Source of the DNA: Arachis hypogaea
Taxonomy: Eukaryota > Streptophyta > Magnoliopsida > Fabales > Fabaceae
DNA length: 64,000 nt
NCBI RefSeq assembly: GCF_003086295.3
Contig: NC_092050.1
Span: 153,642,699 to 153,706,698, forward strand
Reading direction: 5' to 3'
This document shows positions 12,152 through 23,715 of this stretch, piece by piece. Position numbers and translations under genes: made by a program. The notes beneath the pieces were generated by a model. The model did no database searches, was not told the DNA's origin, and saw only the letters and a program-made list of their open reading frames with translations. How positions within the stretch are numbered: position 1 is the first letter of the stretch; every line of letters begins with the position of its first letter.

Positions 12152-15100
12152 TAGGGGTGTTCAAAACCGATCCAGACCGTACTGAAAAAATCGAAAACCG
12201 AAAAAATCGAGAAAAAAAAAATGTGTTTTGCAGTTTTTGCGGTTCGGTTTAATTTTCAGTTCTGACCAGGAAAACCTAACCGAATCGAACCGAACCGGTG
12301 GAGTAAAAAACCCTAAAAAACCAACCCCAGCCCACCCCACCCCAATTCCCTTGAGCGCGAGTCCTGAGCCCTAACCCCACGCCTCCCACCCCAACCCCAA
12401 TCGAAAGCTCTCAGCCTCTCACAGTCGCGCTCTCCTCTCACAGTCGCGCCGGTGCACCTAGCCACTGAGCCACCCATGTTTTCTACAGTCGTGCTCTCCT
12501 CTCACGAAGGCGAACCCACGTTCCTCCCAGTCTCCCACCACCTCGCAGCGGACAGAACGAAGCCCCAGCCACAGCTTGAACGACCCTCGTCCTTCGCACC
12601 AGCAGTAGCAGAGCACGACCCAGTCACCGATTCAAAAGCAGCATCCGCCAGTCACCAATCAACACAGCACCCACGTTCCTCCCGGTCTCCCACCCAGCCA
12701 CCGATTCAAGTTAGATATGGAGTCCGAGCCACCGAGTCAGGTATGTAATTTGGTTAAATCATTGATTAATTGTTGCTGTTTGTTGTTATTGGTGTTGTTT
12801 ACTAGTGTAAAACCTGATTTTGTTTAACCTTGCTATTGGTATTGTTTGCTATTGGTATTTTTGACCTTATTGTTACTGTTAATTTGGTTAAATTATACTC
12901 AACATTGGTATTGTTTACTTTATTGTTCATATTATTGTTTGTTGATTCATTGTTGTTGACTTGCTATTTGTTGAATCATTGTTTGCTGTTTGTTAGGTAA
13001 TGTTCAGTTTGTTGAATTATTTTAATCATTGCTGTTTATTGATTCATAGCTGGTTATTGATTCATTTATGCAGTTTGATGTCAGTTCAATTGAAAATATG
13101 GGCGACACTGGATTGCCGCTAGTTCCTCTGCTGAATGAATCAACAAGCATCAGATCTTCAACTGCATTGCCTGCTGTGCCAGCTCCTCATAGAAACACAA
13201 GGAAGCTTGCTAGTAGAGGCCGAGGGAAAAGGCGGGGTGTTGAAGAAGCTCCTGTTGATGACTCCGCTGAAACTGAGACCGGCGAAGGTAAGAGAAAGCC
13301 TTGTAGACCTAGGTCTTGGACATGGGATCACTTTACTAAAGATGAAACTAGTAATCCACAGTACCCTAGAGCTAAATGTAATTGGTGTGGGGCTAGTTAT
13401 GCTTGTGATACACATAAAAATGGCACCAGTAACATGAAAAATCACTTGTTGTCGCAATGCAAAAAATTTCCAAAGGAGGCATTAGATCCTACCCAAAAGA
13501 TTCTTTGTTTTCAAGATGCGATAAAAGATGATAGGAAAGGGATAGGTAGTTTACTTTCTGCTGTATCTTTTGATGTTGATCGTTATAGACAAGCGCTTGC
13601 TAGAATGATTATTGTGGATGAATTACCTTTTTCGCATGTTGAGGGGGAGGGTTTCGTTATTATATGAGTTGTTTGCAACCCAAGTTTCCAATTTCTGGAA
13701 GGCTCACAATTGCTAGGGATTGTTGGAAGCTTTATTTGAATGAAAAAATTAAGTTGAAGTCTGTTTTTAATCAACCAAATCAAAATGTTTGTTTGACAAC
13801 TGATTGTTGGTCATCTGTGCAAAACTTGAACTACCTTTGCCTTACTACTCATTACATTGATGTTAATTGGAAACTGCAAAAAAGAATCTTGAATTTTTGT
13901 GCTATCAAGAAAATGATCCAGTGCTTTCAAGCATGGCTGAGAAAATGAAGTCCAAGTATGATTAGTATTGGGGAAATATAAAAAACACAAACATGATGAT
14001 TTTCATTGCAGTGGTTTTTGATCCTAGGTATAAGCTTCAATTAAGTGGGATTTTGAAAAGTTGTATGAAAAAGAAGATGCTGAATTCTTGACTTCAAAGG
14101 TAAAGGAGACTATTTTCAAGGTGTTTAATAGCTATAGGCTGTTTGGTGGGATTGGTAACTATCAAAGATCTACTCACCAAGATCCTCCTAAAATTGGCAC
14201 ACAAGAGCTTAAGGCACATGAAACTTCTTTTGCTATGAAATTTGAGAAGAAAATGCAATTCAATGAGAATGTTAACAAGAATGAGGTGGAGTTATATCTT
14301 ATGGAGGCCTTAGAGAAGAGTGGCATGCAATTTGACATTCTAAATTGGTGGAAAGTGAATTCCACTAAATATCCAATTTTTGGGCAAATTGCAAGAGACG
14401 CCTTAGTCATGCCAGTTTCCACAGTTGCTTCAGAATCGACATTTAGTACTAAAGGAAGGGTATTGAATAATTATAGGAGTTCTCTAACTCCAATGACAGC
14501 TGAAGCGTTAATTTGTACACAAAATTGGCTCCGAAACTCTCCAAAACTTGTTCTTGAGGAACTCATCGAGGAATTGGAGAAGTTGGAATTAGGTATAGTT
14601 AAGCTTCGACTTATAAGTTTCTTTATTTTAATCTAGTTTTTATTTATATATATAATTTGTTATGATTATTTCTTGTTTTATATATTTTGTAGAAGTTGCA
14701 CCCACTCTTGACCCTAATGAAGAAGATTCTGGTGTTGAGTCTGATTGAGTACATCTTGTTATGGTATGAATTGTTCTCTTTATTATTAGAATATATAACT
14801 AGATTAGAATGTTTTTCTACTAGTGTTATATTATTATTATTATTGTTGTTCTTATTATGTAACTGCTTTTTTATTTCAGGTTGGTTTACGTTAAGTTTAG
14901 CTGTTTTATTCGAGAAGACACCATAACTTGGCTATCTTTTAATGGAATTTTATTTTTATTTTCAGTTCTGTTGACTGTTGAACTTTTAAACTTCTTTAAT
15001 TGTTGTATTTGAATTCCTTTTGTCGTTAAATTTCATTAGACCAAGACTTTGTTAGCTATTGTGTATTTGTGTTGGTCGATTTCAATGTTATGAATTTGTA

Positions 15101-15231
15101 AAATAGTATGGTAGTATTTTTTTGAATTGATTGAAAAAACCGAACCAAACTGAACCGCAATTTAATTAGATAATCGGATCGGATGACTTTTTCCTCAAAA
15201 ACTGAACCAAACCGTACCGCGAACACCCCTA
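12152..15231 (+). mobile_element. hAT transposon, 3080 bp, nested in the CACTA-like element
   Basis: It begins TAGGGGTGTTC and ends GAACACCCCTA, 11-bp perfect terminal inverted repeats. An identical 8-bp duplication GTAATGGC flanks both sides (12144-12151 and 15232-15239), as expected for hAT. Subterminal stretches are rich in AACCGAACCG-type repeats. Removing one duplication and the element restores a continuous CACTA subterminal sequence, proving the order of insertion. The transposase inside is broken. Confidence 0.95.
12717..14748 (+). pseudogene. hAT transposase (BED zinc finger, RICESLEEPER-like), frameshifted and internally deleted
   Basis: Exon 1 is 12717-12740 (MESEPPSQ), joined in phase to exon 2 from 13074; exon 3 is 14693-14748 and ends ...EDSGVESD-stop. 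Exon 2 encodes a BED zinc finger (KCNWC...H...C, about 13370-13460), then the region around the first catalytic Asp (TTDCWSS). It ends with a well-kept hAT C-terminal dimerisation domain (PVSTVASESTFST, RSSLTP, ALICTQNWLR; 14330-14540). Frame breaks occur near 13655 and near 14040. Between about 13895 and 13910 the sequence jumps from the early core to the FDPRYK region, so most of the central catalytic domain is missing. It cannot make an active transposase. Confidence 0.88.
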
Positions 15232-15501
15232 GTAATGGCCACTAAAAGTGAATAACATTGCAATTTTAGAATTACTTTTGGTGGCCGTATAAATTACCAA
15301 GAAAATGGCTACTAAAAGTTATATACTTTTTATGGCCATTAAAAATGTCTTTACCGGCAAATATTATAATTGCCGCTAAAATCTTTTAGCGACAAAGCAT
15401 AAGACGGCTAATATATAATTGCCGGTAAATGTATTAGCGACTATTTTTATTGCCACTAAAAGCAAAATAAATGGCCACTAAAAGTGATTTTTCTTGTAGT
15501 G

Positions 15502-16570
15502 TCAATAATGCAATTAAGCATTTATCTCCTCTACGTTTGCTCTCAGTTTCTCTCAATCTTAATGTTCTAGTTCTGTTCCTTTGAACCTGGATTTGATACA
15601 TTTATGGTATCAGAACTTCTATAACAGAAGGTTTATATATGGAGTTGCCACAAATTTGAGTTTTTTCAGCAACCTCACCACTCAAGTCTTAAATTTTGGA
15701 AGCAATGCGACTACACTAAAGAGAGCATTTCACTAAGAATGGAAAGCAACATTTGAGAATTCTAAAATTGGATTATGCTTATAGCTTTTAAGCTGTTTTA
15801 CTTCTTCTCTTTCATGGTTATTCATTGAACATTTTGTTTTCTTCAGTTTATCTTTCTTTGTTTCAATTAATAGAAAAATACGTTTATCTGAGGTATTAGA
15901 AAAAAGCCATTGAGAAAAAAAAACAAAGAGTCTAGCTTGGAGAAAAGCCAAAAATTATGTCATTATTTTTTTATAATCTTTTCTGTTTTGTTTCTTGAAC
16001 CTAAGATTTTTCTTACTAAGTTGGGTAAGCATTTAGTGTTGAGAGTCTGAAGAGTGAACCTAGTCAAATCAAGATTGGTCAGAAGTTTCATTTGTTCAGT
16101 ATTGGATAGAATTCTTGGGAATTAGTGTTTGTAATCTTTGAAAAGATTATGAAATCCTACCATAATTATGGTGGAGATTGGATGTATGCCACATTGCACA
16201 AGATGGTTGAACTATGATACATGACTGTACTTTTTTCTCCTTTGTTTTATTTTTGTTTCATTCGTTATGAGACAAAATTAAATTGTCTTTTACATAATTC
16301 ATCTCGTAGATACAACAAAATTAATGTTGTAGAATTTGGCTTACTATTCAAGTTTAAAAGCATAAAAAGAGGCCGTGATTCAACCTCTTTTCTCTAGGCC
16401 ATTCAAAATATTCAACTAAAAATATTATCATATACTAAATTTAGGTTGCTCTTTATTACACTTTTATTTTTTTCAACTTTATTTACTTTTTTATTTTATA
16501 TTTTAATTGAATTTTCTTTTGTATATTATTTTATTTTTTAATTGCCTTTTGATTTTATTTGTTTATTATA
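15502..16570. other. Intergenic, with a possible retrotransposon scrap
   Basis: A primer-binding-site-like TGGTATCAGAAC occurs at 15605-15616 after a sequence ending GATACA. This hints at the last bases of a copia-type LTR, but no partner LTR or coding region is visible. The rest is AT-rich with no supported gene. Confidence 0.35.
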
Positions 16571-16576
16571 GAGTGA
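16413..16576. repeat. Dispersed repeat segment, uninterrupted copy
   Basis: This segment (CTAAAAATATTATCATATAC through TTTATTTGTTTATTATA) recurs at 18767-19640. There it is split by two insertions of about 300 and 405 bp. This copy therefore shows the state before those insertions. Confidence 0.75.
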
Positions 16577-17200
16577 ACTCCTAATCCGACCCCTGTCCAT
16601 TTTTTAAAAATGATAACGCGACCTCTCAAAATAAAAACGATTCATTTTGCCCCCTGTCTTTTACTTCCATAACACAACGCGATCCACGCGGATATTTGTC
16701 TCGACGAAAAATGCTAACATGTCACAATGGCACTCTGACTTGGCACGTTAGCTAGATGGCGTGTTCGTTAGGTGCTTGATTGGGCAATGTGAAATAGATA
16801 GGAGCTAAACTGTTCACATCCACGTTGTTAAAAACGACGTCATTTGCCGTGGAGGGAAATCTTTCAATTGCCTCTTAGATGGTGGATTTCCATAAAACCC
16901 CAACATCACAATTATAAGAAAACCCTAGGAGAGAAGCTTGTGACCGTGGAGACGGTTGTTGATGCTTGGTAGGTCGAGGAAGGTGCTGACGTCGCTGCTG
17001 ACAAGGGTGTTGACGGAGCTTGTTTGACGATAGTTCGACGAAGTTGTTGACGGAACTTGATGGAGTTCGTTGACGACGTTTCGCACGGTAAAGGTCAGTA
17101 ATTTTCTCAACGCATGTGCTTGTCTCTTGTGCTTTGTATGATTCTACAACATGATTCAAATTTGGACAAATCACCATTATTGTTTGCAACCTATTATGAT
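16577..17200. other. Unclassified repeat-like island
   Basis: A GC-richer block embedded in AT-rich DNA, with phrases such as ACGACGTCATTTGCCGTGG that resemble the outer parts of plant MULE-type elements. Minus-strand frames of 61-104 codons exist but have no recognisable domain. I found no matching inverted end, so no element is called. Confidence 0.3.
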
Positions 17201-18766
17201 CCTGGTTATAGAAACTATAAATACAAATAAATATTGTATATTTTATTAAAAAATAAATTAGTATGCAGTTTTATGAGACAACCAATTTTTTTAATAGGAA
17301 ACCAATTTTTTTAATAGGAAACTAAATAATGCAATCATAGTTAACTATTTGTTAAGATATATGTTATTAAGATTTGTTATTAAAGTTGAAATAAATAAAA
17401 TTGTGCTATTGTATTGTACTACAGATAACTGGATATATGGTCATTCTTGTGTTTTATTATGGGGGAATTGCAGAGACTTTAAGGGAAGTCTCCGAAGAAA
17501 CAATTAAAAAAAATGATTGGCCTAAAAAATTATAATACACTATTAATGTTCAAAATGTAACAATTGGAATTTCAACTCAGATCATAGGGACAAAAATTCT
17601 TTTAATTAACCACTATACTACAATTTAATTTTAAAGTTAAATACATCATTATATAATATATAAAAATTTTAAAATTTTCTAAGAAGATCATAACCTCCAT
17701 TGGCCCTCTAAATCCGCCCCTTGCTGAATAACCAATTAAAATATGCTACCTTACATAATTAATGTCTGTTGTTATTTTTTGTTTTTGGATATTTGAATTT
17801 GATTGTGACAGTGTTTGGAACGTTATAGTTCAATTATATTTTGAAAACACACATATTTTTTATCTATTTTTTACAAATTCTTTACAATACTTCTTAATAT
17901 TCTTTTAATAATATAAAATTTAAGTTGAATTGAAATTAAATATTAAAATGATAAAATTTACATTTAGTTGCAAATTATTTATATTATATGATCCTATAAA
18001 TACTGATATAAAATTTTATTAGACCAAAATAAAAATAAAAATAAAATCAAACATGAAAAATAGTCAAAATACTCTAAATCTCACACCTTTTTTGTGACTT
18101 AGGAATTAGGACTAATAGAAAAAAAAAAATATAAAGACAGCAAGTAAAAGAAAAAATAAAACCAGACAAAAGAGAAACTCCGTAACTTCTATCTTAACTA
18201 AAAAAATATTTTAAGATAGTATTTGTTTTCGAAAATTAGAGAAACTGAAATTCTATTTTATTTGATGGTCAAATAAATTGCCACACCACTTTATCAATAC
18301 CAGAGAAGATTAAAACTGAAAAAAGACAAATGTTAAAATTGAATGACAGAAAATTCAAGACATTTGTGAGGTAACGTGCTTTTGAGAACAATTGATACAT
18401 GAGAGTTTAGGCAAGATTTCCATATATTCAAGCAAATGTTTTCCTTACTAGGATAATTACAAGTGAATCGAGGACAAGTTATCAAACTATATTGAAAAGA
18501 ATGGAGAGTAGTTTCAAGGAGTATGAGTCTATTTTTCTATTGTTAAGTATAATTTATATATTGTTAGAAATTTGGGTATTATTTATGGGTTTCAAAAACT
18601 CATCTCGAATAATACGAGATACCTGATATTGTGTTTAAAGAAAATGACTTTTCCTTCATAATAATTAATTTGTAAAGTGTGGTTCTCTATTATCTTTAAT
18701 AATGATAGAGTCAGATTGTTAGAAGTACAAAAATGGTTGCTTCTGTATTGTTAATAATTTGGGTAT
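17201..18766. other. AT-rich intergenic DNA
   Basis: No gene or intact element is visible. A 19-bp unit (ACCAATTTTTTTAATAGGA) is repeated in tandem at about 17280-17320. Confidence 0.5.
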
Positions 18767-18899
18767 TGCTAAAAATATTATCATATACTAAATTTAGGTT
18801 GCTCTTTATTACACTTTTATTTTTATCAACTCAAATTATTTTTAATATAGAAATAAAGATAATATTTTGGTTGAATATTAATATTTAAAATGTATTACA

Positions 18900-19020
18900 G
18901 CAATGTAGAAGAGTAAAAATATGTCTAACACGCATCTTGCGTATTGTTAGGATAATGACACGTGTCCAATACACACCCTGTGTATTGTCAGAATTATGAC
19001 ACATGTCCATCATGCACTCT
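18900..19020. repeat. Imperfect tandem repeat of about 42 bp
   Basis: Two and a partial units of the pattern 'CRCA..TGCGTATTGT..GATAATGACACRTGTCCA' occur at about 18925-19012. They lie inside the roughly 300-bp insertion that interrupts the dispersed repeat. Function is unknown. Confidence 0.55.
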
Positions 19021-19177
19021 ATAAGTGTTGATTTTTCACCTGCAAAATCTATTTACATGTAATTATACCAAATAATCTCATTTTCAACAAAAACACCAAT
19101 ATTTTTTCATATAAAAAAATGAGTCACTTTATTTACTTTTTTAGTTTTATATTTTAGTTGAATTTTCTTTTATATAT

Positions 19178-19582
19178 GGTTTTTTAATTTGATTAAGGAA
19201 GTAAAAGTGGTGTTAAACTCGAACATGGGGAATACACGTGCTTTACAGCCATGTGGTGTAAGTGGAACAACTCGGAGGGTCCGAGTTGCGTTGTATATTA
19301 CATTTCATGAAAAAATTGATAACAACAAATAACTCGGAGGGTCCGTTTTCTAGTTTGGGAAATTCATATTTGCTCAACCACAAGTCGGACCATGCGATTT
19401 CTTAAGCAAAATTTTAAAATCAAACAACTCACATGGTCCGATTTATGTACTCTGAATTTTTTCCACTTTTTTAAACACAAATCGGACTCCGATTTGTGTA
19501 CTCCCACAATTTTAAAAAACACTAAAAATTACCATGTTAAAATATATCACTTATTTTACTCCCATATCAAAATTTTTTAGCC
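19178..19582. mobile_element. 405-bp MITE with 9-bp target duplication
   Basis: A 9-bp direct repeat TTTATATAT flanks it (19169-19177 and 19583-19591). The ends begin GGTTTTTTAATTT and, on the other strand, GGCTAAAAAATTTT. The 16413-16576 copy of the host repeat lacks this insert. Inside are short near-perfect palindromes: CAACTCGGA / TCCGAGTTG with a 3-nt spacer (19268-19288) and CACAAATCGGA / TCCGATTTGTG with a 1-nt spacer (19476-19498). The 9-bp duplication suggests a Mutator-type MITE. The AT-rich duplication alone would be weak evidence; the empty-site comparison strengthens it. Confidence 0.68.
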
Positions 19583-19591
19583 TTTATATAT

Positions 19592-22160
19592 ATATTATTT
19601 TATTTTTTAGTTGCTTTTTGCTTTTATTTGTTTATTATATGTACTTTCCTAACAGCCCTCTATGTACATTAATAAGATAGAAACAAAGAACGTGTTAGGT
19701 TGGGCATGAGCTACCAATAATTAATTCTAAAAGTGACAAATTTTATTTATTAGTTAGACGCATCTTATGGAAACTTCCAACTTAACAATAATTGGATTAT
19801 ATATATGCATGGTTGTTAATAATTTATGTTCTGCCTTATAATGTATCCAATTACGTAAATAAACACTTTAATTTCCCCCCTCCAACGTGTTTTATCTTTG
19901 GATTCTTTTATCCTAAAGTAGTAAATTCTAAACATACATAAAAAAGTTAAAAACTTATCTACTATGCTTTCAAGTAGTTATTTTTGGTTGAGATCTAGGC
20001 TTACAAGTTAAGAAAATTATCAGACATATTATTAGGAAAATAAAAAACATATACTTATCACTGAAATATATATGTAATTACTTAACGTATAGTACTGTTA
20101 ACTTTGTTCTTAATCTTTAGATTATTGATAATAATGGGGCATCTTCAACTACAAATGGGTCGATGCATATATAGTACGTTATTGTTTATACTTTATACAT
20201 AAAGAGTATGATTTTCTTATAATTAATTATAATTAGATTGATTGATATGAAATGACAAAAGCTAAAATTTTTTATGTATACTTTAATTTATATCAATGAA
20301 AGCAAAATTAAAGGAAGTCTGCTAGACTAAAAAAAAATGGCAAAAGGAAGAAGGAAAACGGAAAAAGCAGTTGATGAATCATATATACATGCATGCTACA
20401 ACCTTGTATTATAATTAACATTCAAAAGTTGGTAACAAAGTTGAACAAAAGTTACATAAAGGAGGAAGAACGCATGACAAAGAAAGGCAGTTAGGTAGGT
20501 AGCCTAAGATTATTTTGATGCATAATTATTGGTATTAAAAAGTTTAAAAATAATGAAAAGTATGAGGAGCCAATGGAATTGTACAATGGAGGTTTAGGGA
20601 GTATTAGAGATATAATTATTAGTGTTATATTTTTTTATCAGCTGAAGGTTTTGGAATGAGTGGTATCATGACATAGTATTAAAATTTTAGATTCAAAAAG
20701 TCAAGAGTTCAATCCTTTGTGAACTCGAAAATCAGTTTAAACTTTTAGGTAAATTTGGTAGTGATTGTAATTTCTCTTTCAAAAATTTTTAAGACCAAAA
20801 CTAAAATTTTAATATTATATATTTTTAAAAATATTTTTATTTAAATTTTAAATTTATTTTTTAATTTTTATATTTACCTTAAATTAAACATAAACTGAGA
20901 TATAATTTAATTCAGTATATTTTATATTAAACATAATATAAAAACTTACTTTAATTTATGCCTTTACTCTTAATTTCTTAATCGCAGTCTTTTTTTTAAA
21001 CGCAATTCAAGAAAGACTAAAATCTATATTTTATTATAATAATATCAAGTAAATACTTAGCTAATAACATTGACAATGATGTTAACAATGGCAACCAAAT
21101 GATGATTGGTGTATTTTGTCAAATATGGTTTATTTCTTTAATTCAAGAACTATTTTATTAAATTTAAACTTTTATTATGTTTTTGTTTTTTTCCAAAATC
21201 TATTTGCTCTCTATATGACTTAGCTAATAAGTCATATAATATAGGATATTTGTTATTATTATATGGATATTTATAATAGAAAAATTCAAATGTTTTGGTA
21301 AATACTTTAAAAGTATATCCTGTTTTTTAGCATTGTTGATCACTACTAACTAAACCCAACTAAAATTTAAATTACAAGAAATTTTAATTAAGTGGCACAT
21401 GAACAATAATAGAAAGACCAACTAAAAAATGGTATTAATAAAAGCAAAATGGAAGGTGGACCAAAGAAAAAAAATGTTTTTTTTTTAGATTAGGTTGATG
21501 TAGAAGATGAGCTTTCATTATTAGTACATGGACTTTGACACACATAAGTCTAAAGAAGAAAAACCCAATCGCCTAGAAGTTATCTAGTTGTACAATATAC
21601 ACAATTCAATGATTAAATAATTTCAGCCTAACAAACATCATATCATATATTTTCCTATATGATATTATCCCCTACTGTAATGTGGAATATGAGCTGGAAC
21701 AGTGGCAGGTGTTGGTGTTTGTTTAATTGTTTATTTTTTTTTTCCAAAAAATCGCAATATGTATTAAAAGAAATAATTAATTTGCGTTGGTATTCTTTTG
21801 AAATCAAAGAATAAATTGTTTTTTTTTTTTCATGTACTATTATGTAATAAATTTTTTTTGATACTCTTAATACAGAAAACAATTATATATTTAACCAATC
21901 TAATACATAGTTAAAAATTGAATAATATTAAGTTTTTAAAACACATTTTAAATATATTTTAGAATTATACAAGTATTTCATAAATTTTAGTCTGATTAAA
22001 ACAATGTGCAATAAATTAATTATTTAGAATTAAATTGTCTACTAAAAATCAATTATCAAATTTATCATTTATTTATATTTTTTAGATATTTTTTAATAAA
22101 ATAATTAATCATTAGAATAATCAAACCTTTTATAACAATCTAATAAATTTTTATGTACAT

Positions 22161-22163
<3 letters not shown>
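19592..22163. other. AT-rich intergenic DNA
   Basis: No supported gene. Short frames here are AT-rich chance ORFs. A primer-site-like GAGTGGTATCATGACA occurs near 20655 without other retrotransposon features. Confidence 0.5.

Positions 22164-22221
<58 letters not shown>
22164..22221. repeat. (AT)n microsatellite
   Basis: About 29 uninterrupted AT dinucleotides. Length is likely to vary between individuals. Confidence 0.97.
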
Positions 22222-22224
<3 letters not shown>

Positions 22225-23473
22225 CCTGTACTAATTGATAATTAACTTTTGCTATTTATATAGTATGATATTTTTTCTTGCATAAGGGAAATAAGAAAAC
22301 AATTGCAACACATGTATATAAAAAATTAATCACTATATTTTATGTGTATTTTTTTTGGGGAATATGTACTTATGTTATTTTATATATTTTTATTATATAT
22401 TTTGTATATGAATAATTTATTTGTTAATTTATACCATAAATATATTATTTTTTATAAGATTAAACTACCATAAGTAACCATGAAAGATTGATTCGTTGAC
22501 AAAAGTAATCATAAAAGATCATAACTCCTTATATGCCTACAAATAATTAGTTTTATTTGACAAAAATAATCACGGTCACAAACCATACTCTCATAACTTT
22601 GATTTCACTTTTAATCTTCTTCTCAACCTTCATGGCTATGTTAACATTCCTCTCCCTGTAGTCTATTGGAGCAATCGTCTATTAACTATTTTTCACAAAC
22701 AAAACTAATCAATTATAGACATTTGAAGAATTATGATCTTTCATGATTACTTTTGTTAACGAATTAATTTTTTATGGTTAGTTTTGGTGATTTAATTTTT
22801 TTATAAACAAAATTACAATAATTAATTATATTTAATTTTTATATATTATTAGTATAAAATAATTTTATACATAATTATATAATTATATATCAATAAAAAT
22901 AATTATTTTTTATATTCGATCATTTAAAAGAATAACTACGATTAGAGAGGACTGTGTTCAACGCATTAAAATTAAACTAAATTGAAATGAAAAAAGTTAA
23001 ACCAATAAATAAAGAAAAAGATAAAAAAGTGAAAAGAAAAAGGAAATGGATTTGTTTTGGTGCGTCAGAAACAACCAATCTAAACCCACAGACCAAACCA
23101 CAATGACGGCAAATGGAAAGAGAGAAAGAGAGAAAGAGAGAAAGAAAGACAGAAACTAAGACACTGGTGACTCCGTTTTGAAGCCTGTGACATCCTGACC
23201 GTCCATCTCCATCTCCATCTTCACTCACTCTTTCTCTTCCTCTCTTCATTAACTATCACATTTCTGCTTTTCCTTTCACATTACTAATCACTCCTTTCGC
23301 TTGCTTCGCTTTGCTTTTACTCTCTCCTCAATTTCTCGTTTCAATTTCCCCTGTTCCAACTTTCAATTTATCGTTCATTCCTTGAAAATCGCGACGTCAG
23401 AAGCTTAGGGTTAGAAACAGGAAGAGAGAGTGAGCTGATTTGATTCGATTGCGGAATTTCATTTGCTTTTCTT
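22222..23473 (+). promoter_or_regulatory. LCBK1 upstream region and 5' leader
   Basis: AT-rich intergenic sequence passes near 23160-23460 into pyrimidine-rich leader sequence (CTCC, CTTC and TTTC runs) typical of a plant 5' UTR. No clear TATA box can be assigned. A GAAAGA purine microsatellite lies at about 23117-23152. Confidence 0.45.
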
Positions 23474-23715
23474 ATGGTTAGTAGTTTCGGTTTTAGATCC
23501 GATCGTTGATTCGCGATCTGAGCTGAACAGTAGCTGAAAAACAGAAAAGGGAAGTTGATTTTGGAATCTTGAAACCCTAGTTTCTGCTAAATCCTAAATC
23601 TGGCAGCTTTATCAGAGTGAAGGGGAGAATTCGCCCCAAGAAAGTGTGGCTAGGGTACTGCGTCATGTAGGTTATCCCCTGCGTGGTGGGATTAATAAGG
23701 TTGATGGTAGTATGA
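23474..23715 (+). promoter_or_regulatory. Three upstream ORFs in the LCBK1 leader
   Basis: A 12-codon uORF (11 residues) spans 23474-23509. An AUG-stop (ATGTAG) lies at 23665-23670. A four-codon uORF ATG GTA GTA TGA spans 23704-23715, and its stop overlaps the candidate main start at 23712 as ATGA. Such arrangements commonly lower translation or allow reinitiation. Whether all lie in the mature mRNA depends on the transcription start and on any leader intron, which I cannot see. Confidence 0.55.

Larger units (their letters stand above)
8780..15501. mobile_element. CACTA-like (En/Spm) element region with a duplicated left end
   Basis: The right end (15478-15501) reads, on the minus strand, CACTACAAGAAAAATCACTT, a typical CACTA terminus. 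Two left ends match it: CATCACAAGAAAAATGAG at 8780 and CATTATAAGAAAAATGAG at 10956. Subterminal motifs of the TAGCGAC and GGCCACTAAAAG type recur at 15240-15501. Both left ends are preceded by the same short flank (ACATTACTAAGCCTCCA), so that flank was duplicated with them. No CACTA transposase is visible, so the element is non-autonomous. A hAT element is nested inside. Confidence 0.75.

Noticed and set aside
15733..15951. 72-codon minus-strand frame
   Set aside because: Lys/Phe/Ser-rich AT-driven ORF with no domain and no gene context.
20640..20760. Primer-binding-site-like GAGTGGTATCATGACA followed by a tRNA-like TTCAATCC phrase, possible SINE or LTR
   Set aside because: No second LTR, no poly-A tail or target duplication that I could confirm; too weak to call.
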